Origin: Yeguia hominis
Lineage (GTDB): Bacteria; Bacillota; Clostridia; Oscillospirales; Acutalibacteraceae
Reading direction: 5' to 3'
Length of the DNA: 64,000 bases
NCBI RefSeq assembly: GCF_014384705.1
Contig: NZ_JACRSN010000014.1
Location: forward strand, 14,758-78,757
Shown: positions 1 through 8,878 of the stretch, piece by piece
How the letters are laid out: each line of letters begins with the position of its first letter
How positions within the stretch are numbered: the first letter of the stretch is position 1
Program-made: the position numbers and the translations under genes
Notes under the pieces: generated by a model
Databases searched by the model: none
What the model was told of the DNA's origin: nothing
What the model saw: only the letters and a program-made list of their open reading frames with translations

Positions 1-384
1 GCAAAGGCTATTGAAGATGCCATTGCTGCCCTGCAATACAAGGATGCTGATTACACAAAGGTTGATGCAGCCATTGCCAAAGCAAATGCACTGAACAAGG
101 ACAACTACAAGGACTTCTCTGCTGTAGAAACTGCTGTCAAGGCTGTTGTCCGTGGTAAAAATATTACGGAGCAATCCGAAGTAGACAAGATGGCACAGAC
201 TATCGAAGATGCGATTGCTGCTCTTGAGAAAAAACCTGCCAGTACCAAACCGGGAACATCCGATAAGAGTCCGCAGACCGGCGATACAAGCAACCTTGCA
301 CTGTGGATTGCTCTGCTGTTTATCAGCGGCGGTGCTGCCATTGGTACAACGGTTGTAAGCAGGAAGAAAAAGTACAACAGATAA
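1..384 (+). CDS. C-terminal part of FIVAR-repeat surface protein with SPQTG sorting signal (5' end outside window)
   Basis: The reading frame is open from base 1 and encodes the last 127 residues of a secreted wall protein. Alpha-helical segments of the FIVAR type are visible (YTKVDAAIAKANAL, then a second partial unit), followed by a Pro/Ser/Thr linker, the sorting motif SPQTGD at about residue 96, a hydrophobic segment and a KKKYNR tail. SPQTG is an LPXTG-like sortase signal, so the protein is probably covalently linked to peptidoglycan. The same SPQTGDTSN motif occurs in the gene at 21907, and a class B sortase is encoded at 15161. The N-terminal adhesin or enzyme domain is not visible, so the ligand is unknown. 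Confidence 0.85.
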   Translation, partial: AKAIEDAIAALQYKDADYTKVDAAIAKANALNKDNYKDFSAVETAVKAVVRGKNITEQSEVDKMAQTIEDAIAALEKKPASTKPGTSDKSPQTGDTSNLALWIALLFISGGAAIGTTVVSRKKKYNR

Positions 385-422
385 TTGAATAGTGTTCCCT
401 TGCTCCATCTTCCGAGCAAGAC

Positions 423-453
423 AAAAGCGTCGTAGCAATACGGCGCTTTTTTG
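423..453 (+). terminator. Rho-independent terminator after the SPQTG gene
   Basis: Arms AAAAGCGTCGTA and TACGGCGCTTTT flank a GCAA loop and run into a T stretch, 39 bases after the stop codon of the surface-protein gene. Confidence 0.85.
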
Positions 454-538
454 TTACCCGGAAGTGACAAACAGCGGCTTTTGAATGACGGACGGTAAGG
501 ATACTGCCGCTAAAACAAAGCCGCTCATATCGAAGGAA

Positions 539-590
539 AACGCCCAAAATCGCCCCGAAACCATACAGCGGGGTCAGGTTTTGGGCGTTT
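539..590. other. Long stem-loop upstream of the rep-like operon
   Basis: AACGCCCAAAA and TTTTGGGCGTT form an 11-bp stem with an inner CCCC/GGGG pairing. It lies in the 258-base stretch between the surface gene and the small ORF at 643. No convincing gene is seen in this stretch. The stem could be a terminator or a regulatory leader. Confidence 0.45.
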
Positions 591-642
591 CTGCGTTTCG
601 GGAGCAAATCGGCAATTCGGCAGCGAAAAGGAGATGCCCGCT

Positions 643-816
643 ATGCCCCGTATGCCGAAATACCTCAAGAGAGAATGGGCGTTCTTTCTTGATGAGCGTG
701 GCAGGAAGAAATACAACGAGCTTTGCAGGAAATGCGAAAGGAGCTGCAAGCAGAGCTTCTGTGCCACCGTTATCCAATGCCCGCACTATCTATCAAAAAG
801 GAGAACAAGACAATGA
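643..816 (+). CDS. Small Cys-containing protein of integrative elements
   Basis: A 57-residue basic protein (MPRMPKYLKREWAFFL...) with four Cys in its middle (CRKCERSC and a later C), suggesting a small metal-binding fold. AAAAGGAG at 627-633 is too close to the ATG at 634 but well spaced from the ATG at 643, so 643 is chosen. Its TGA overlaps the ATG of the next gene (ATGA), implying translational coupling to the RepA-like ATPase. Short proteins like this commonly sit before replication/mobilisation genes of clostridial elements. No function is claimed. Confidence 0.55.
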   Translation: MPRMPKYLKREWAFFLDERGRKKYNELCRKCERSCKQSFCATVIQCPHYLSKRRTRQ

Positions 817-1871
817 CAGACTATCCGAACAACATTCCCGCAAAGCTGGAAATCATCAAGGCAAGCGAGATTACCCCGAAAGAGGTGCGCTGGCTGTGGT
901 ATCCCTATATCCCCTTCGGCAAGGTCACACTGCTGCAAGGCGACCCCGGTGACGGCAAGAGTAAGCTGATGCTTTCTCTTGCCGCTTTGCTTTCCAAGGG
1001 AGCGCCGCTGCCCTTTGCCGATGAGGACGAGAGCGGCGAGCCGATGACCGTTATCTACCAGACCACCGAGGACGATGCAGACGATACCGTTGTGCCGAGA
1101 TTTAATGCGGCGGGCGGTGACGGCGACCGGCTTATCTTCATCAAGGAGGACGAAAAGAGCCTGACCTTCGGGGATGACCGTATCCGTGAGGCCGTGGAGA
1201 AGTACAACGCCAAGCTGCTGATTCTCGACCCGATGAGTTCGTATATCGGTGACACCTGCTCGATGAACAACGCCAACGAGACAAGAGCCGAGTTCAACCA
1301 CCTGATTGCTGTTGCCAAGGACACCGGCTGCGCCATCGTTATCATTGCCCATATGAACAAGGCAAAGGACACAAGCCCCCTCTATCGCACCAATGGCTCT
1401 ATCGACATTGCCGGTGCAGCGAGAAGCATTCTTGCCGTCACACGCACGGCAAACAAACAGAACCCCGCCGAGCGTTATCTGGTGCAGGTCAAGAGCAATC
1501 TTGCGCCGATGGGCTCGGCTATTCTCTTTGAGGTAGCCGACAAGGGCGTGAACTTTCTTGATGAGCTGGAGCTGAGTGCGGAGGACGCTTTCTCTGCTTC
1601 TGCGCCGAGGATGGGCAGACCGAATGCCCGTGAGGAAGCGGCAACGGACTTTATCCGTTCCCTGCTGGCGGGCGGTAGGCGGCTGGCTTCCGATTGCGAA
1701 GCAAAGCTTGAAGCCGCAGGCTTCAAGAAATCAACCTACAAGAAGTCCAAAAAGAAAGCCGGAGTTCGCTCTGTGAAGGACGGCTTTCTTTGGTACTGGA
1801 CTTTGCCGGAGGTTGAAAAAACGATTGAGAATGGGCAGAAAGTCACGGACGAGGACGACCTGCCTATTTGA
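813..1871 (+). CDS. RepA-like AAA/RecA-fold ATPase (replicative helicase type)
   Basis: A 352-residue protein with Walker A GDPGDGKS at about residues 43-50, Walker B LLILDP near 134-141 and an IIAHMNK segment near 177-183, the layout of RepA/DnaB-like RecA-fold ATPases (AAA_25) in plasmids and integrative elements. The C-terminal 90 residues are basic and may bind DNA. The chosen ATG overlaps the upstream stop and has AAAAGGAG at about 797-803; an in-frame ATG at 723 lacks this support. The family unwinds or loads at element origins. With the relaxase just downstream this forms a small replication/mobilisation block. Confidence 0.82.
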   Translation: MTDYPNNIPAKLEIIKASEITPKEVRWLWYPYIPFGKVTLLQGDPGDGKSKLMLSLAALLSKGAPLPFADEDESGEPMTVIYQTTEDDADDTVVPRFNAAGGDGDRLIFIKEDEKSLTFGDDRIREAVEKYNAKLLILDPMSSYIGDTCSMNNANETRAEFNHLIAVAKDTGCAIVIIAHMNKAKDTSPLYRTNGSIDIAGAARSILAVTRTANKQNPAERYLVQVKSNLAPMGSAILFEVADKGVNFLDELELSAEDAFSASAPRMGRPNAREEAATDFIRSLLAGGRRLASDCEAKLEAAGFKKSTYKKSKKKAGVRSVKDGFLWYWTLPEVEKTIENGQKVTDEDDLPI

Positions 1872-1948
1872 TTGAGGTTTTGAGGGAGGTCAAGGGAGGA
1901 AAGCCCTTGCCCACGACATCTTTGCAGCGAAGCTGAAAGTGTCATAGT

Positions 1949-1980
1949 GGGTTACGCACTTTGAAAAAGTTGCGTAACCC
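1949..1980. other. Candidate oriT inverted repeat upstream of the relaxase
   Basis: Arms GGGTTACGCACTT (from 1949) and AAGTTGCGTAACCC (1967-1980) pair with a single bulge, 37 bases before the relaxase start. Inverted repeats of this kind just upstream of a MobV-type relaxase gene are typical of oriT. The nick site is not identified. Confidence 0.55.
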
Positions 1981-2017
1981 GCACCCCCGCCCTTTCCGCT
2001 GACTGGAGGTGATGAGA

Positions 2018-3052
2018 ATGGCGGAAGGAAATTGGAGCGTTATCCGAGTGGAGAAAATCTCCGCAGAGGGAGCGCAGAAAACCGAGCGACACAACGAGCG
2101 CAAGAACGAAAGCTACGCAAATCTCAATGTGGACACCGAGCAAATTGCCCGCAATGTTCATTTCAAGGACACCGGCGGTCTGACCTACAACGAGTATTTC
2201 CAGCGGCTCATTGACGAGGGCAAAATCTCCACAAGAGGGCAGAAAGCCGGTGCAACCATCTTCAATGAGCTGCTCATTGATGTGAATACAAGGTACTTTG
2301 AGGAGCACGGCGGCTACGAATATGCCAGGCAGTTCTACGAGGAAGCCTACCGTTTCGGCTGTGAGATTTACGGCGAGGAGAACATCGTGTCGGCGGTTAT
2401 GCACGCCGATGAAATCAACAAGGCGGTGTCCGAAGAACTGGGCAAGCCGGTCTACCACTACCACCTGCACATCGTGGCAATCCCCACCGTCCGAAAAGAA
2501 ATCCTGTGGTCGAAACGCTGCAAGGACGAAGCCCTGAGAGGAACGGTCAAGGAGGTCATCAACCAAGTTTCCCACTCAAAAAAGTGGAAGAATATCGTTC
2601 CTCTGCTGGACGAAAACGGGCAGCAGGTTATCAGCAAATACGGAAAGCCGATGTTCCGCAAGTCCTATTCTGTCCTGCAAGACAAGCTCTTTGCGCATAT
2701 GACCGAAGCGGGCTTTACCGGCTTCGAGCGTGGCGTATTGGGCAGCACAGCGGAGAATTTGAGCAGCCTGGATTATCAAATTCAGAAGGACAAGGAACGA
2801 CTTGCCCACATTCAGGAACGCATTGAAGCCGAGCAGGTACGCTATGAACCTGCTCACGAAGTCCGCAAGACAATGGCAGAGATTGAGGGTATGGGGCAGA
2901 AAACCCTCACCGGCAAGATTTCCGTTTCCAAGGACGATTATCAACAGCTCACGGCACTTGCCAAGGAGGGTATCACAAGCCGCAGTGAAATCCAAGATTT
3001 GAAAAGCAGCGTTTCCTACTATCGCGGTTGGCGTTACCCGCTTCTATTATAG
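2018..3052 (+). pseudogene. MobV/Pre-type relaxase, 3' truncated
   Basis: A 344-residue protein starting at the ATG spaced 8 bases from GGAGG (earlier GTG/ATG codons overlap the RBS). The metal-binding region HADEIN...YHYHLHIVAIP at about residues 128-155 is the hallmark of MobV (plasmid recombination/mobilisation) relaxases, which nick oriT and stay bound to the transferred strand. The protein stops within the coiled-coil region: after EIQDLKSS it runs into SYYRGWRYPLLL and a stop, followed by non-element DNA. MobV proteins usually continue for another 100 or more residues, so the 3' end looks lost by rearrangement. The catalytic domain is intact, so partial activity is possible. Confidence 0.75.
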
Positions 3053-3100
3053 CAAAAGGAGGTTCTTTTTCTACCGTATCAATGCTACAGCTCTATTCCT

Positions 3101-3124
3101 CCACAAGCTTAGCTTGTGGTTTTT
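3101..3124 (+). terminator. Short terminator after the truncated relaxase
   Basis: CCACAAGC and GCTTGTGG form an 8-bp stem followed by a T run. Confidence 0.65.
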
Positions 3125-3132
3125 CTTATGAA

Positions 3133-3172
3133 TAAAAAAGGCCCCCGCAGCGTATGATTTGACGCCGCGGGG
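3133..3172 (-). terminator. Terminator of the YczE-like fragment
   Basis: On the minus strand CCCCGCGGCG and CGCTGCGGGGG pair and are followed by a T run (A run at 3133-3138 on the plus strand), right after the stop of the gene fragment at 3177. Confidence 0.75.
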
Positions 3173-3176
3173 TTTC

Positions 3177-3548
3177 TCAATTGTTCGGTTTGTATTGCAG
3201 CACCTTCTGGGAGAACGTCCGATCGAAGAACTGGATGAAGGGCCCAAGGCAGAACGCACAGATCAAGGTGCCAAGGCCCACAAGGCCACCCAGCAGCCAG
3301 CACAGCAGGGCGCTGAGCGCATCGGTGAAGATGCGGCACCCGAAGTACGGGCAGGGTGTGTAGTCCCGCAGACCGAGGGAAAGGGAATCGTAGGGCGCGA
3401 TGCCGAGGTCGGCGGTCTGGTAGAGCGAAGCGCCCAGCGCCGTGACCAGCACCGCCGCCCTTGACCATTTGCGCCCTGCCTGCTGAAAAGTAATCAAGGG
3501 GCGGTTAAGCCGCCCACTGTAATAGATTTCTACCAGAGCTGTAATCAA
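3177..3548 (-). pseudogene. C-terminal fragment of a YczE/YitT-like membrane protein
   Basis: The 123-residue frame carries the second half of the YczE-type membrane family: a hydrophobic stretch with ADLGIAPYDSLSLGL, then FTDALSALLCWLLGG and GLGTLICAFCLGPFI. Family members are usually around 200 residues, so the N-terminal transmembrane half seems missing. The fragment abuts an unrelated solute-binding-protein fragment on the opposite strand at about 3550, marking a rearrangement junction. A terminator follows its stop codon. Its substrate is unknown, and the fragment is unlikely to be functional. Confidence 0.6.
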
Positions 3549-3550
3549 TT

Positions 3551-3793
3551 TTGCGCATAATTCTTGACACTACCTATATACCGGTTTATAATGCATATAG
3601 CGGTCAGACAGAAACCATGCAGGCAAAATGGGCTAACCTGAAAAAAATGGAAGAAGAAACATTTGCAAAGATTATTATGGGAAAAGCAGATATCAGCGAA
3701 TTTGATACTTTTGTTGAAAACTGGAAGAATCAGGGTGGTGACCAGATTCTCAAAGAGATTAACGAAGAATTAAATAATAGCTCTGGTAATTGA
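3551..3793 (+). pseudogene. C-terminal fragment of an extracellular solute-binding protein
   Basis: The last ~75 residues (AYSGQTETMQAKWANLKKME..., FDTFVENWKNQGGDQILKEI) match the C-terminal helix region of LplA-like sugar ABC-transporter binding lipoproteins, which end in a similar Gly-Gly-Asp plus Glu-Ile motif. The frame opens with TTG inside foreign sequence, and no signal peptide or lipobox is present. It sits 53 bases before a GH28 enzyme, as in pectin or oligogalacturonide uptake loci, so both likely came from one locus. Base composition here is clearly more AT-rich than in the conjugation genes. Confidence 0.6.
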
Positions 3794-3846
3794 TTATAGG
3801 CAGTATGAATCATAAGTATTTATGATGGAGCGAGGAGAAAAGAGAT

Positions 3847-5232
3847 ATGAAGGATTTTGAAAATGATTTGATTTATTATCCTAATCCGGACCCGGTCAAG
3901 GAACCGAGATTTATTTTAAAATCTGTAGATGAATTGGAAAAATCAACAAAATACAGTGTTACCTGCAACGGAACAGAGCGTGTGGTATACCATACAGATT
4001 CGTTTGACTATGTTGTAGTAGTAGATAACGAAGCGTATGATCTGGAGATTTCAATCCATACACCATATGAAAAACTTGAAATCCGTCCATCCAGCTTTGG
4101 CATAGTTCCTTTTGTAAAAGGAGAAACAGTCCATATCCATCTTGATGAACCGAGAAAGTTTACTGTAGAGACAGATGGTGGTCTTCATGATGCATTGTTT
4201 GTGCTTTGCTCGCGCAGGATTGAGAAGCCGGCAGATACCACCATCTGCTTTGAAAAGGGCAAGGTATATAATGTAGGAGTTCTTACCTTAAAGTCCAATG
4301 ATACGGTTTACATAGAGGAAGGTGCTGTTGTATCAGGTTGTGTATACGCAGACCATTGTGACAATATTTCCATTGTAGGAAACGGAATTATCAACGGAGC
4401 CTGTTGGCATCTGCCGGACAGTAATGCAGACCGTTTCTTTATCTATGCCAAGTGGTGTAATAATGTACTCTTAAAAGGCTTTACTGCTGTAGACGGTCCT
4501 TCCTGGCATGTAGTTCCTGCGGCGTGTGACCATGTTGTGATTGATGATATGAATATTATGTCGAGGATTGTAACGGGAGACGGTATTGATATTACGAGCA
4601 GCCAGGACGTAGAGGTAAAAAATTGCTTTATCCGTTCCACAGACGACAGTATCTGCATCAAATCCCAAAGATTGTTTGAAGATCCGTCAACGGTACGTGA
4701 CGTAACAAAAGTGCGTGTTCACAATAACGTGATCTGGAATGCAGAACCCGGTAATGCCATAGAGCTTGGTTATGCCCTCCAGAGCGAAATCCACGACCTA
4801 GTATTTGAGGATTGTGATATTATACACTGCCAGTATGAAGGAAACATGGGTGGTGCGGCGATTTCCATCCATCAGGCAGATGGCGGCCATGTTCATGATA
4901 TACATTATAAAAATATCAGAGTAGAGCAGGCAGAACAGAAACTGTTCGATATTAAGGTTCTGCTTTGCAAATATACGGAACAGCTTGCCAAAGGAGAGAT
5001 TAATGATATCTATTTTGATAATATCCAGGTGCTGAACGGAGATATCCCGGTCTCCATGATCCGGGGGTATCAGACACCGACAGAAGAAGTACGTGTCCAT
5101 GATGTCCATTTTGATAACATTACTTTTATGGGGAATAAGTGTGAAACCTGGCAGGATATGCGGCTTGTTACAGAACTGGCAAATGACATTTATGTCAATG
5201 GTGCCAGATTATGCAGACAGATGAAATTCTGA
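3847..5232 (+). CDS. Glycoside hydrolase family 28-like (polygalacturonase-type) protein
   Basis: A 461-residue protein with an N-terminal beta-rich domain and a right-handed parallel beta-helix. GH28-like catalytic landmarks are GDGIDI near residue 246 and STDDSICIKS near 263-272, matching the paired-Asp motifs that hydrolyse galacturonan links. The classical GHG motif is replaced by GNAIELGY near 302-309, so the exact substrate may differ (related GH28 branches act on other uronide or rhamnose-containing chains). No signal peptide is seen, suggesting intracellular action on imported oligosaccharides, which fits the upstream solute-binding-protein remnant. A GAGGAG site precedes the ATG. Confidence 0.8.
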   Translation: MKDFENDLIYYPNPDPVKEPRFILKSVDELEKSTKYSVTCNGTERVVYHTDSFDYVVVVDNEAYDLEISIHTPYEKLEIRPSSFGIVPFVKGETVHIHLDEPRKFTVETDGGLHDALFVLCSRRIEKPADTTICFEKGKVYNVGVLTLKSNDTVYIEEGAVVSGCVYADHCDNISIVGNGIINGACWHLPDSNADRFFIYAKWCNNVLLKGFTAVDGPSWHVVPAACDHVVIDDMNIMSRIVTGDGIDITSSQDVEVKNCFIRSTDDSICIKSQRLFEDPSTVRDVTKVRVHNNVIWNAEPGNAIELGYALQSEIHDLVFEDCDIIHCQYEGNMGGAAISIHQADGGHVHDIHYKNIRVEQAEQKLFDIKVLLCKYTEQLAKGEINDIYFDNIQVLNGDIPVSMIRGYQTPTEEVRVHDVHFDNITFMGNKCETWQDMRLVTELANDIYVNGARLCRQMKF

Positions 5233-5283
5233 GAATATCACCATATAGAGATGGTTTTATTACTTGCAGCAAGGAGGGTATTT

Positions 5284-5373
5284 ATGGAACAAAGCAGCAT
5301 GCTTTTCCAAAAAGACGGAAAAAATTATTTACAGCTGGACTGTGAAAATGCAAAAGAGCTTTCTATGAAATGA
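5284..5373 (+). pseudogene. Truncated start of a further gene after GH28
   Basis: A good site (AAGGAGG at 5271-5277) precedes an ATG, but only 29 residues (MEQSSMLFQKDGKNYL...) are encoded before a stop, and the following DNA is unrelated. I read it as the first codons of a larger carbohydrate-locus gene cut by a rearrangement. The product cannot be named. Confidence 0.45.
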
Positions 5374-5427
5374 TATGTACCCGGTTTTCTGGACACCGGT
5401 TCAAAATTGAATAATTAAGCTTCCATC

Positions 5428-5472
5428 ATGGATGCTTCCCTGAATTTAGAGGGAGGCATCCATTTTGTTTTC
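5428..5472 (+). terminator. Strong stem-loop terminator
   Basis: ATGGATGCTTCCCT and AGGGAGGCATCCAT pair almost fully and run into TTTTGTTTTC. From here to the intron end at 5655 no gene is seen. Confidence 0.75.
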
Positions 5473-5654
5473 GCTTGGATCCTGCTGTTATTGTAATAGT
5501 CGATATAATCAGCAATAGCTTTCTATTTCTAATATTAAAACTGGTTTTAGTATAGCATGAATCGAAGCATTCTATCAAGACCACTTTCTTGAGGGTTATG
5601 AAAAAATTTCGGAACAATGCCCTATGACATTATCCCAGTTGACAATCATCGACA

Positions 5655-7526
5655 GTCGAGTAGACTAAGGACTCGCGCCCTTAGCCCCTCACAGATCCGG
5701 ACGTGCGGCTTTCCCGCATCCGGCTCCTCACAGTAACATTCGTTTCAATATAGCGGGTAATAAACCTTGGGCTTTGCAAGAGGATAGTACTTTAGCATGT
5801 CAATGAAACCATTCCATGTATAGGTACGTCTGCATCCTCGCCTGTTCATCGCTTTGAAGAGAAACTGCTGTACCCGATGCAGGAATGCGCTTAGCTTATA
5901 AACGTTGAACGACACTCCATAGTATCTGTAGTAACCGACCAGCTTCACATTGAGTTGCTTTACTATGTCCTTCGCAGGTTGGTTCTTACTGTCGTAGAGC
6001 CATTCCTTGAATTCTCTTAGCTTCTTCTCAAATTTCTTTCGCGATGTTTTGACTTTAGGCCATGGGTAGCCTTTCCTGCTCTTTCCGTAGTAGAATGTGA
6101 ACCCAAGAAAGTCGAACGTCTCTGGCTTTCCAAGTCCTCTTGCTCTGCGATTTTGCTCTGCATATCGCCCGAATTCTATCAGCCTACTCTTGCTTTCTTC
6201 CAGTTCGAGGTTGAACTTTGCCATGCGCTCTTTCAGAGCTGCATAGTAGTGTTCTGCATCCGACTTGTATTGAAAACCTGCAACAAAATCATCAGCGTAG
6301 TTCACGAGAAAGCTCTCGCCTTTCGCCTCTTTCTGAATCACCAGTTTGAACCAAAGTGTCAATACGTTGTGCATATATATGTTTGCCAGCATCGGGCTGA
6401 TATTTCCTCCCTGTATGGTTCCTTCATCCGTATCTTCATATTTCTCATCGACCATAACACCCGCTTTCAGATACTTTTGTAACAGCCACAGGATATTGGG
6501 GTCTTTGATATGCCATTTCAGGAATCTCATCATCCATTCATGGTCGATGTGGTCGAAGAAGCCTTTTATGTCGGCATCCACGATGTAGTTTATCTTTCCG
6601 TGTGATACACGTTGATAAACTTCCTTGATTGCTTCATGGCATCCTCGCTTGGGTCTGAAACCGTACATGCAATTCAGAAACTTTGGCTCATATATTGCTT
6701 CCAGTATCTTCTTTACTGCCACCTGTACTATTTTATCCTCATAGGACACAATTCCCAGTGGCCGCAGCTTTCCGTTCGCTTTGGGAATGTATACCCGCCG
6801 TGTCGGAAGCGGCTTGTACGATTTGTTCCTCAATCGTTGTACAAGGTCTGCGATGTTGCTCTCAAGATGCTTTCCGTATTCTTCCTTGGTCACCTTGTCA
6901 ATTCCTACTGCCTTCTTGCCGTCCAGTTCCCTGTGACATTGTTTCAGCAGTTCAGTATTTATGAGGTGATACAGGCTTGTGAATTCCGGTCTCTTTGTTG
7001 TCGCTGATATCTCCGCTATTCTCTCCAATTTTGTTCCCATCATTTCCTCCGTCCCTGAGTACGGATGATGTTTCCTCAGAGAGACCGTTACTGCGTAACC
7101 TCCTTCCCTCTGTCGGCATTACCCGACTTCAACAGTACTATGAAGTTATCCGACTGCCTGTCGCCCGTTTGACACCCTCCATTTTCAGTTGGTATATCAT
7201 ACTCCTTTTCGAGAGGCGGCAGGCTCTCCCCAGTTGATGTGTATCCTTAATGTCAAGCATAATCGGCTCTCTGACCCCGCAGCGCCATACAGTTCTCACC
7301 GTTACGACCTGTATGATGTTGCCTTCCGCACCAGTTAAGACGTCAGCCTGCTGGAATAACTAACTTTTCGAGGCTCAATCGCTTTTATCGACCCTGCTTG
7401 CTTGCTGTCTACGCTTGTCAGATACCATTACTGATGCCATCCCAAGACTCGCTAATATCTGGCTGGTTAGGCCTTGGATATACCGGATTTCCACCGGTTA
7501 GGCTACACACCCTTGGCTGGGCGCAC
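5655..7526 (-). mobile_element. Group II intron with maturase
   Basis: Read on the minus strand the element starts with GTGCGCCCAGCC at 7526, the canonical group II 5' end, and carries a structured ~480-base 5' region (domains I-IV leader) before the reverse transcriptase gene. Downstream of that gene a domain V hairpin is visible (GAGCCGGATGCGGG ... CCGCACGTCCGGATCT at about 5692-5727), then a domain VI-like stem ending in CTACTCGAC at 5655. Length is about 1.87 kb. It is inserted 9 bases after the stop codon of the methyltransferase gene at 7536, so it does not break that coding frame. Exact end nucleotides are inferred. Confidence 0.85.
5745..7040 (-). CDS. ltrA: Group II intron reverse transcriptase/maturase
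   Basis: A protein of 431 residues with the full set of RT blocks: an N-terminal RT0-like region, KANGKLRPLGI, FRPKRGCHEAI, DADIKGFFDHIDH near 155-167, GTIQGGNISPMLANIY near 208-223 and the catalytic NYADDF near 246-251, then a thumb/maturase X domain. It lacks an obvious C-terminal HNH endonuclease, so retrohoming would depend on other priming. It assists intron splicing and copies intron RNA into DNA. The second of two adjacent ATGs is chosen for better spacing from GGAGG. Confidence 0.92.
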   Translation of the reverse strand: MGTKLERIAEISATTKRPEFTSLYHLINTELLKQCHRELDGKKAVGIDKVTKEEYGKHLESNIADLVQRLRNKSYKPLPTRRVYIPKANGKLRPLGIVSYEDKIVQVAVKKILEAIYEPKFLNCMYGFRPKRGCHEAIKEVYQRVSHGKINYIVDADIKGFFDHIDHEWMMRFLKWHIKDPNILWLLQKYLKAGVMVDEKYEDTDEGTIQGGNISPMLANIYMHNVLTLWFKLVIQKEAKGESFLVNYADDFVAGFQYKSDAEHYYAALKERMAKFNLELEESKSRLIEFGRYAEQNRRARGLGKPETFDFLGFTFYYGKSRKGYPWPKVKTSRKKFEKKLREFKEWLYDSKNQPAKDIVKQLNVKLVGYYRYYGVSFNVYKLSAFLHRVQQFLFKAMNRRGCRRTYTWNGFIDMLKYYPLAKPKVYYPLY

Positions 7527-7535
7527 AACTGGAAG

Positions 7536-8117
7536 TTATCGCTTTCTGCCAATATAGCGACAAACTTTCTTCTTATATTGCAGATACTCATTTCCAAATG
7601 TGGCAAATAAAAAATCTTCTTCGACATTGACAATCTGCAAATGGTACATGATGACCGCAAATACCGTTAGGAAGCACAAAATCCAGTTAAAAAACATCAA
7701 TAGTGTGCCAATATATAAAAGGTCAAATCCCAGGAAGGCGGGATTGCGGCTGATTTGATAAATGCCGTTTGTCACAAGCTCCGTTTTATCGGTTTTGGAC
7801 ACTCCTGCTCGCCAACTGTCACGCATCGTCCATACCGCAACGATAAATATAGCCGTTCCCGCAACACTCAGTATCGCTCCAAAAATCCGAACGGAAACAT
7901 GGTTATGCTCCGTTTCAAAAAAAATACTGGAAAGCCCCGCTATAAAAACAAGAATAGCCGCAATCTTCATGGTAATTTCCACGAATTTCACAAAACCAAC
8001 TTTGTTCTTTCCGATTTGGTCTGTCTGTATTCCCTGCTTTTTTTGATGAAACATTTTCACAAAATAGCAACCATAAAAAGCGATTATGCTTGCTATGGAA
8101 ATCAACTTAAATTCCAT
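7536..8117 (-). CDS. Isoprenylcysteine carboxyl methyltransferase-like membrane protein
   Basis: A 193-residue protein with four to five hydrophobic segments and the ICMT/PEMT signature: TNGIYQISRNPAFLGFDL followed by a hydrophobic stretch and VEEDFLFATFGNEYLQYKK near the C-terminus. This membrane fold methylates small-molecule or protein acceptors using S-adenosylmethionine. The bacterial substrate is generally unknown. It is downstream of, and probably co-transcribed with, the small membrane protein at 8151 (33-base gap). The group II intron starts 9 bases past its stop codon. The gene is AT-rich relative to its surroundings and belongs to the patchwork block. Confidence 0.8.
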   Translation of the reverse strand: MEFKLISIASIIAFYGCYFVKMFHQKKQGIQTDQIGKNKVGFVKFVEITMKIAAILVFIAGLSSIFFETEHNHVSVRIFGAILSVAGTAIFIVAVWTMRDSWRAGVSKTDKTELVTNGIYQISRNPAFLGFDLLYIGTLLMFFNWILCFLTVFAVIMYHLQIVNVEEDFLFATFGNEYLQYKKKVCRYIGRKR

Positions 8118-8150
8118 TGCCCTTATCCTCTCAAACTTGAAGTTATCGCT

Positions 8151-8531
8151 TTACTTTTGTTGTATCTTAGCCAAAATACTTTCTATTACAAGTATTACTG
8201 TTATAAAGGCTCCTACAAGGGTATAGTAGTTTAAGCCATACATCAATGGCAAAAGAGAAATAACTACCGTAATAATGGAAAGGACAAACAATGCTTTGAG
8301 AACACCTTTCTTCTTCAATGAAAACAATGAAAGTAAGAAGATGGCAACAGTAAGTGTGGCTGTAATAAGTGGAGCAAAATTTGCATAGCCAAACGGTGTA
8401 AGGCTAAAGTATGAGAATGTTTCTTTTACTCTTTCTGTTGGAGATGTTGCAAAAATACAAACTGCTCCCAAGGGTAATAATTCTAACACTATTGTTAAAG
8501 CTGGCAAAACCGCTAAGCAGACTTTCTTCAT
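8151..8531 (-). CDS. Small four-helix membrane protein, unknown function
   Basis: A 126-residue protein with an N-terminal signal-like segment and about four hydrophobic helices separated by short loops (SLKKKGVLKALFVL, YYTLVGAFITVILVIESIL). No catalytic motif is recognised. It is the first gene of a two-gene unit with the ICMT-like gene. Both genes are followed by nearly the same short sequence (AGCGATAACTTC), one directly after each stop codon. Confidence 0.65.
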   Translation of the reverse strand: MKKVCLAVLPALTIVLELLPLGAVCIFATSPTERVKETFSYFSLTPFGYANFAPLITATLTVAIFLLSLFSLKKKGVLKALFVLSIITVVISLLPLMYGLNYYTLVGAFITVILVIESILAKIQQK

Positions 8532-8570
8532 GTTGTATATCTCCTTTACAAATCCCGATTTGTCTGTTCC

Positions 8571-8762
8571 TTAAAGTCCAAGTCCTTCAGCCCACGCCGC
8601 AAGCTCCTGATGCCCGACGCTGCCCTTGAAGACCTTGCCGTCCATCAGCTTTGCGCCTTTGCAGCTCGGCGCAAGGCGTTCGTTCGTCTTGCCAATGCCG
8701 CTTCCTCCAGAGGTTGCAAACGGGATGATCGTCTTGCCGGTCAGATCATAGTGAATGGTATT
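8571..8762 (-). pseudogene. C-terminal fragment of a flavodoxin
   Basis: About 63 residues match the end of flavodoxin-family proteins: YDLTGKTIIPFATSGGSGIG, NERLAPSCKGAKLMDGKVF and HQELAAWAEGLGL. The N-terminal FMN-binding half is absent and the upstream bases are unrelated, so this is a truncated remnant. It forms the right border of the patchwork block. Confidence 0.75.
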
Positions 8763-8815
8763 TGCAATTCCAGCTCGTATAGAGCAGCCGCCCGAAAAGA
8801 ACAATCCAAACACCG

Positions 8816-8878
8816 TCGGGGTAGAAATGATTGGGAAAGATAATCCCTTCCATTACTATCCCGACTTTTTAACTTCTT
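8816..8878 (+). terminator. Imperfect stem-loop at the border of the conjugation module
   Basis: GTCGGGGTA and TATCCCGAC pair around an inner ATTGGGA/ATCCC stem and are followed by TTTTT. It lies just before the PC4-like gene. Confidence 0.5.

Noticed and set aside
485..952. Plus-strand open frame of 155 codons
   Set aside because: It overlaps the small ORF at 643 and the RepA-like gene in another frame, its composition is not protein-like and no RBS supports it.
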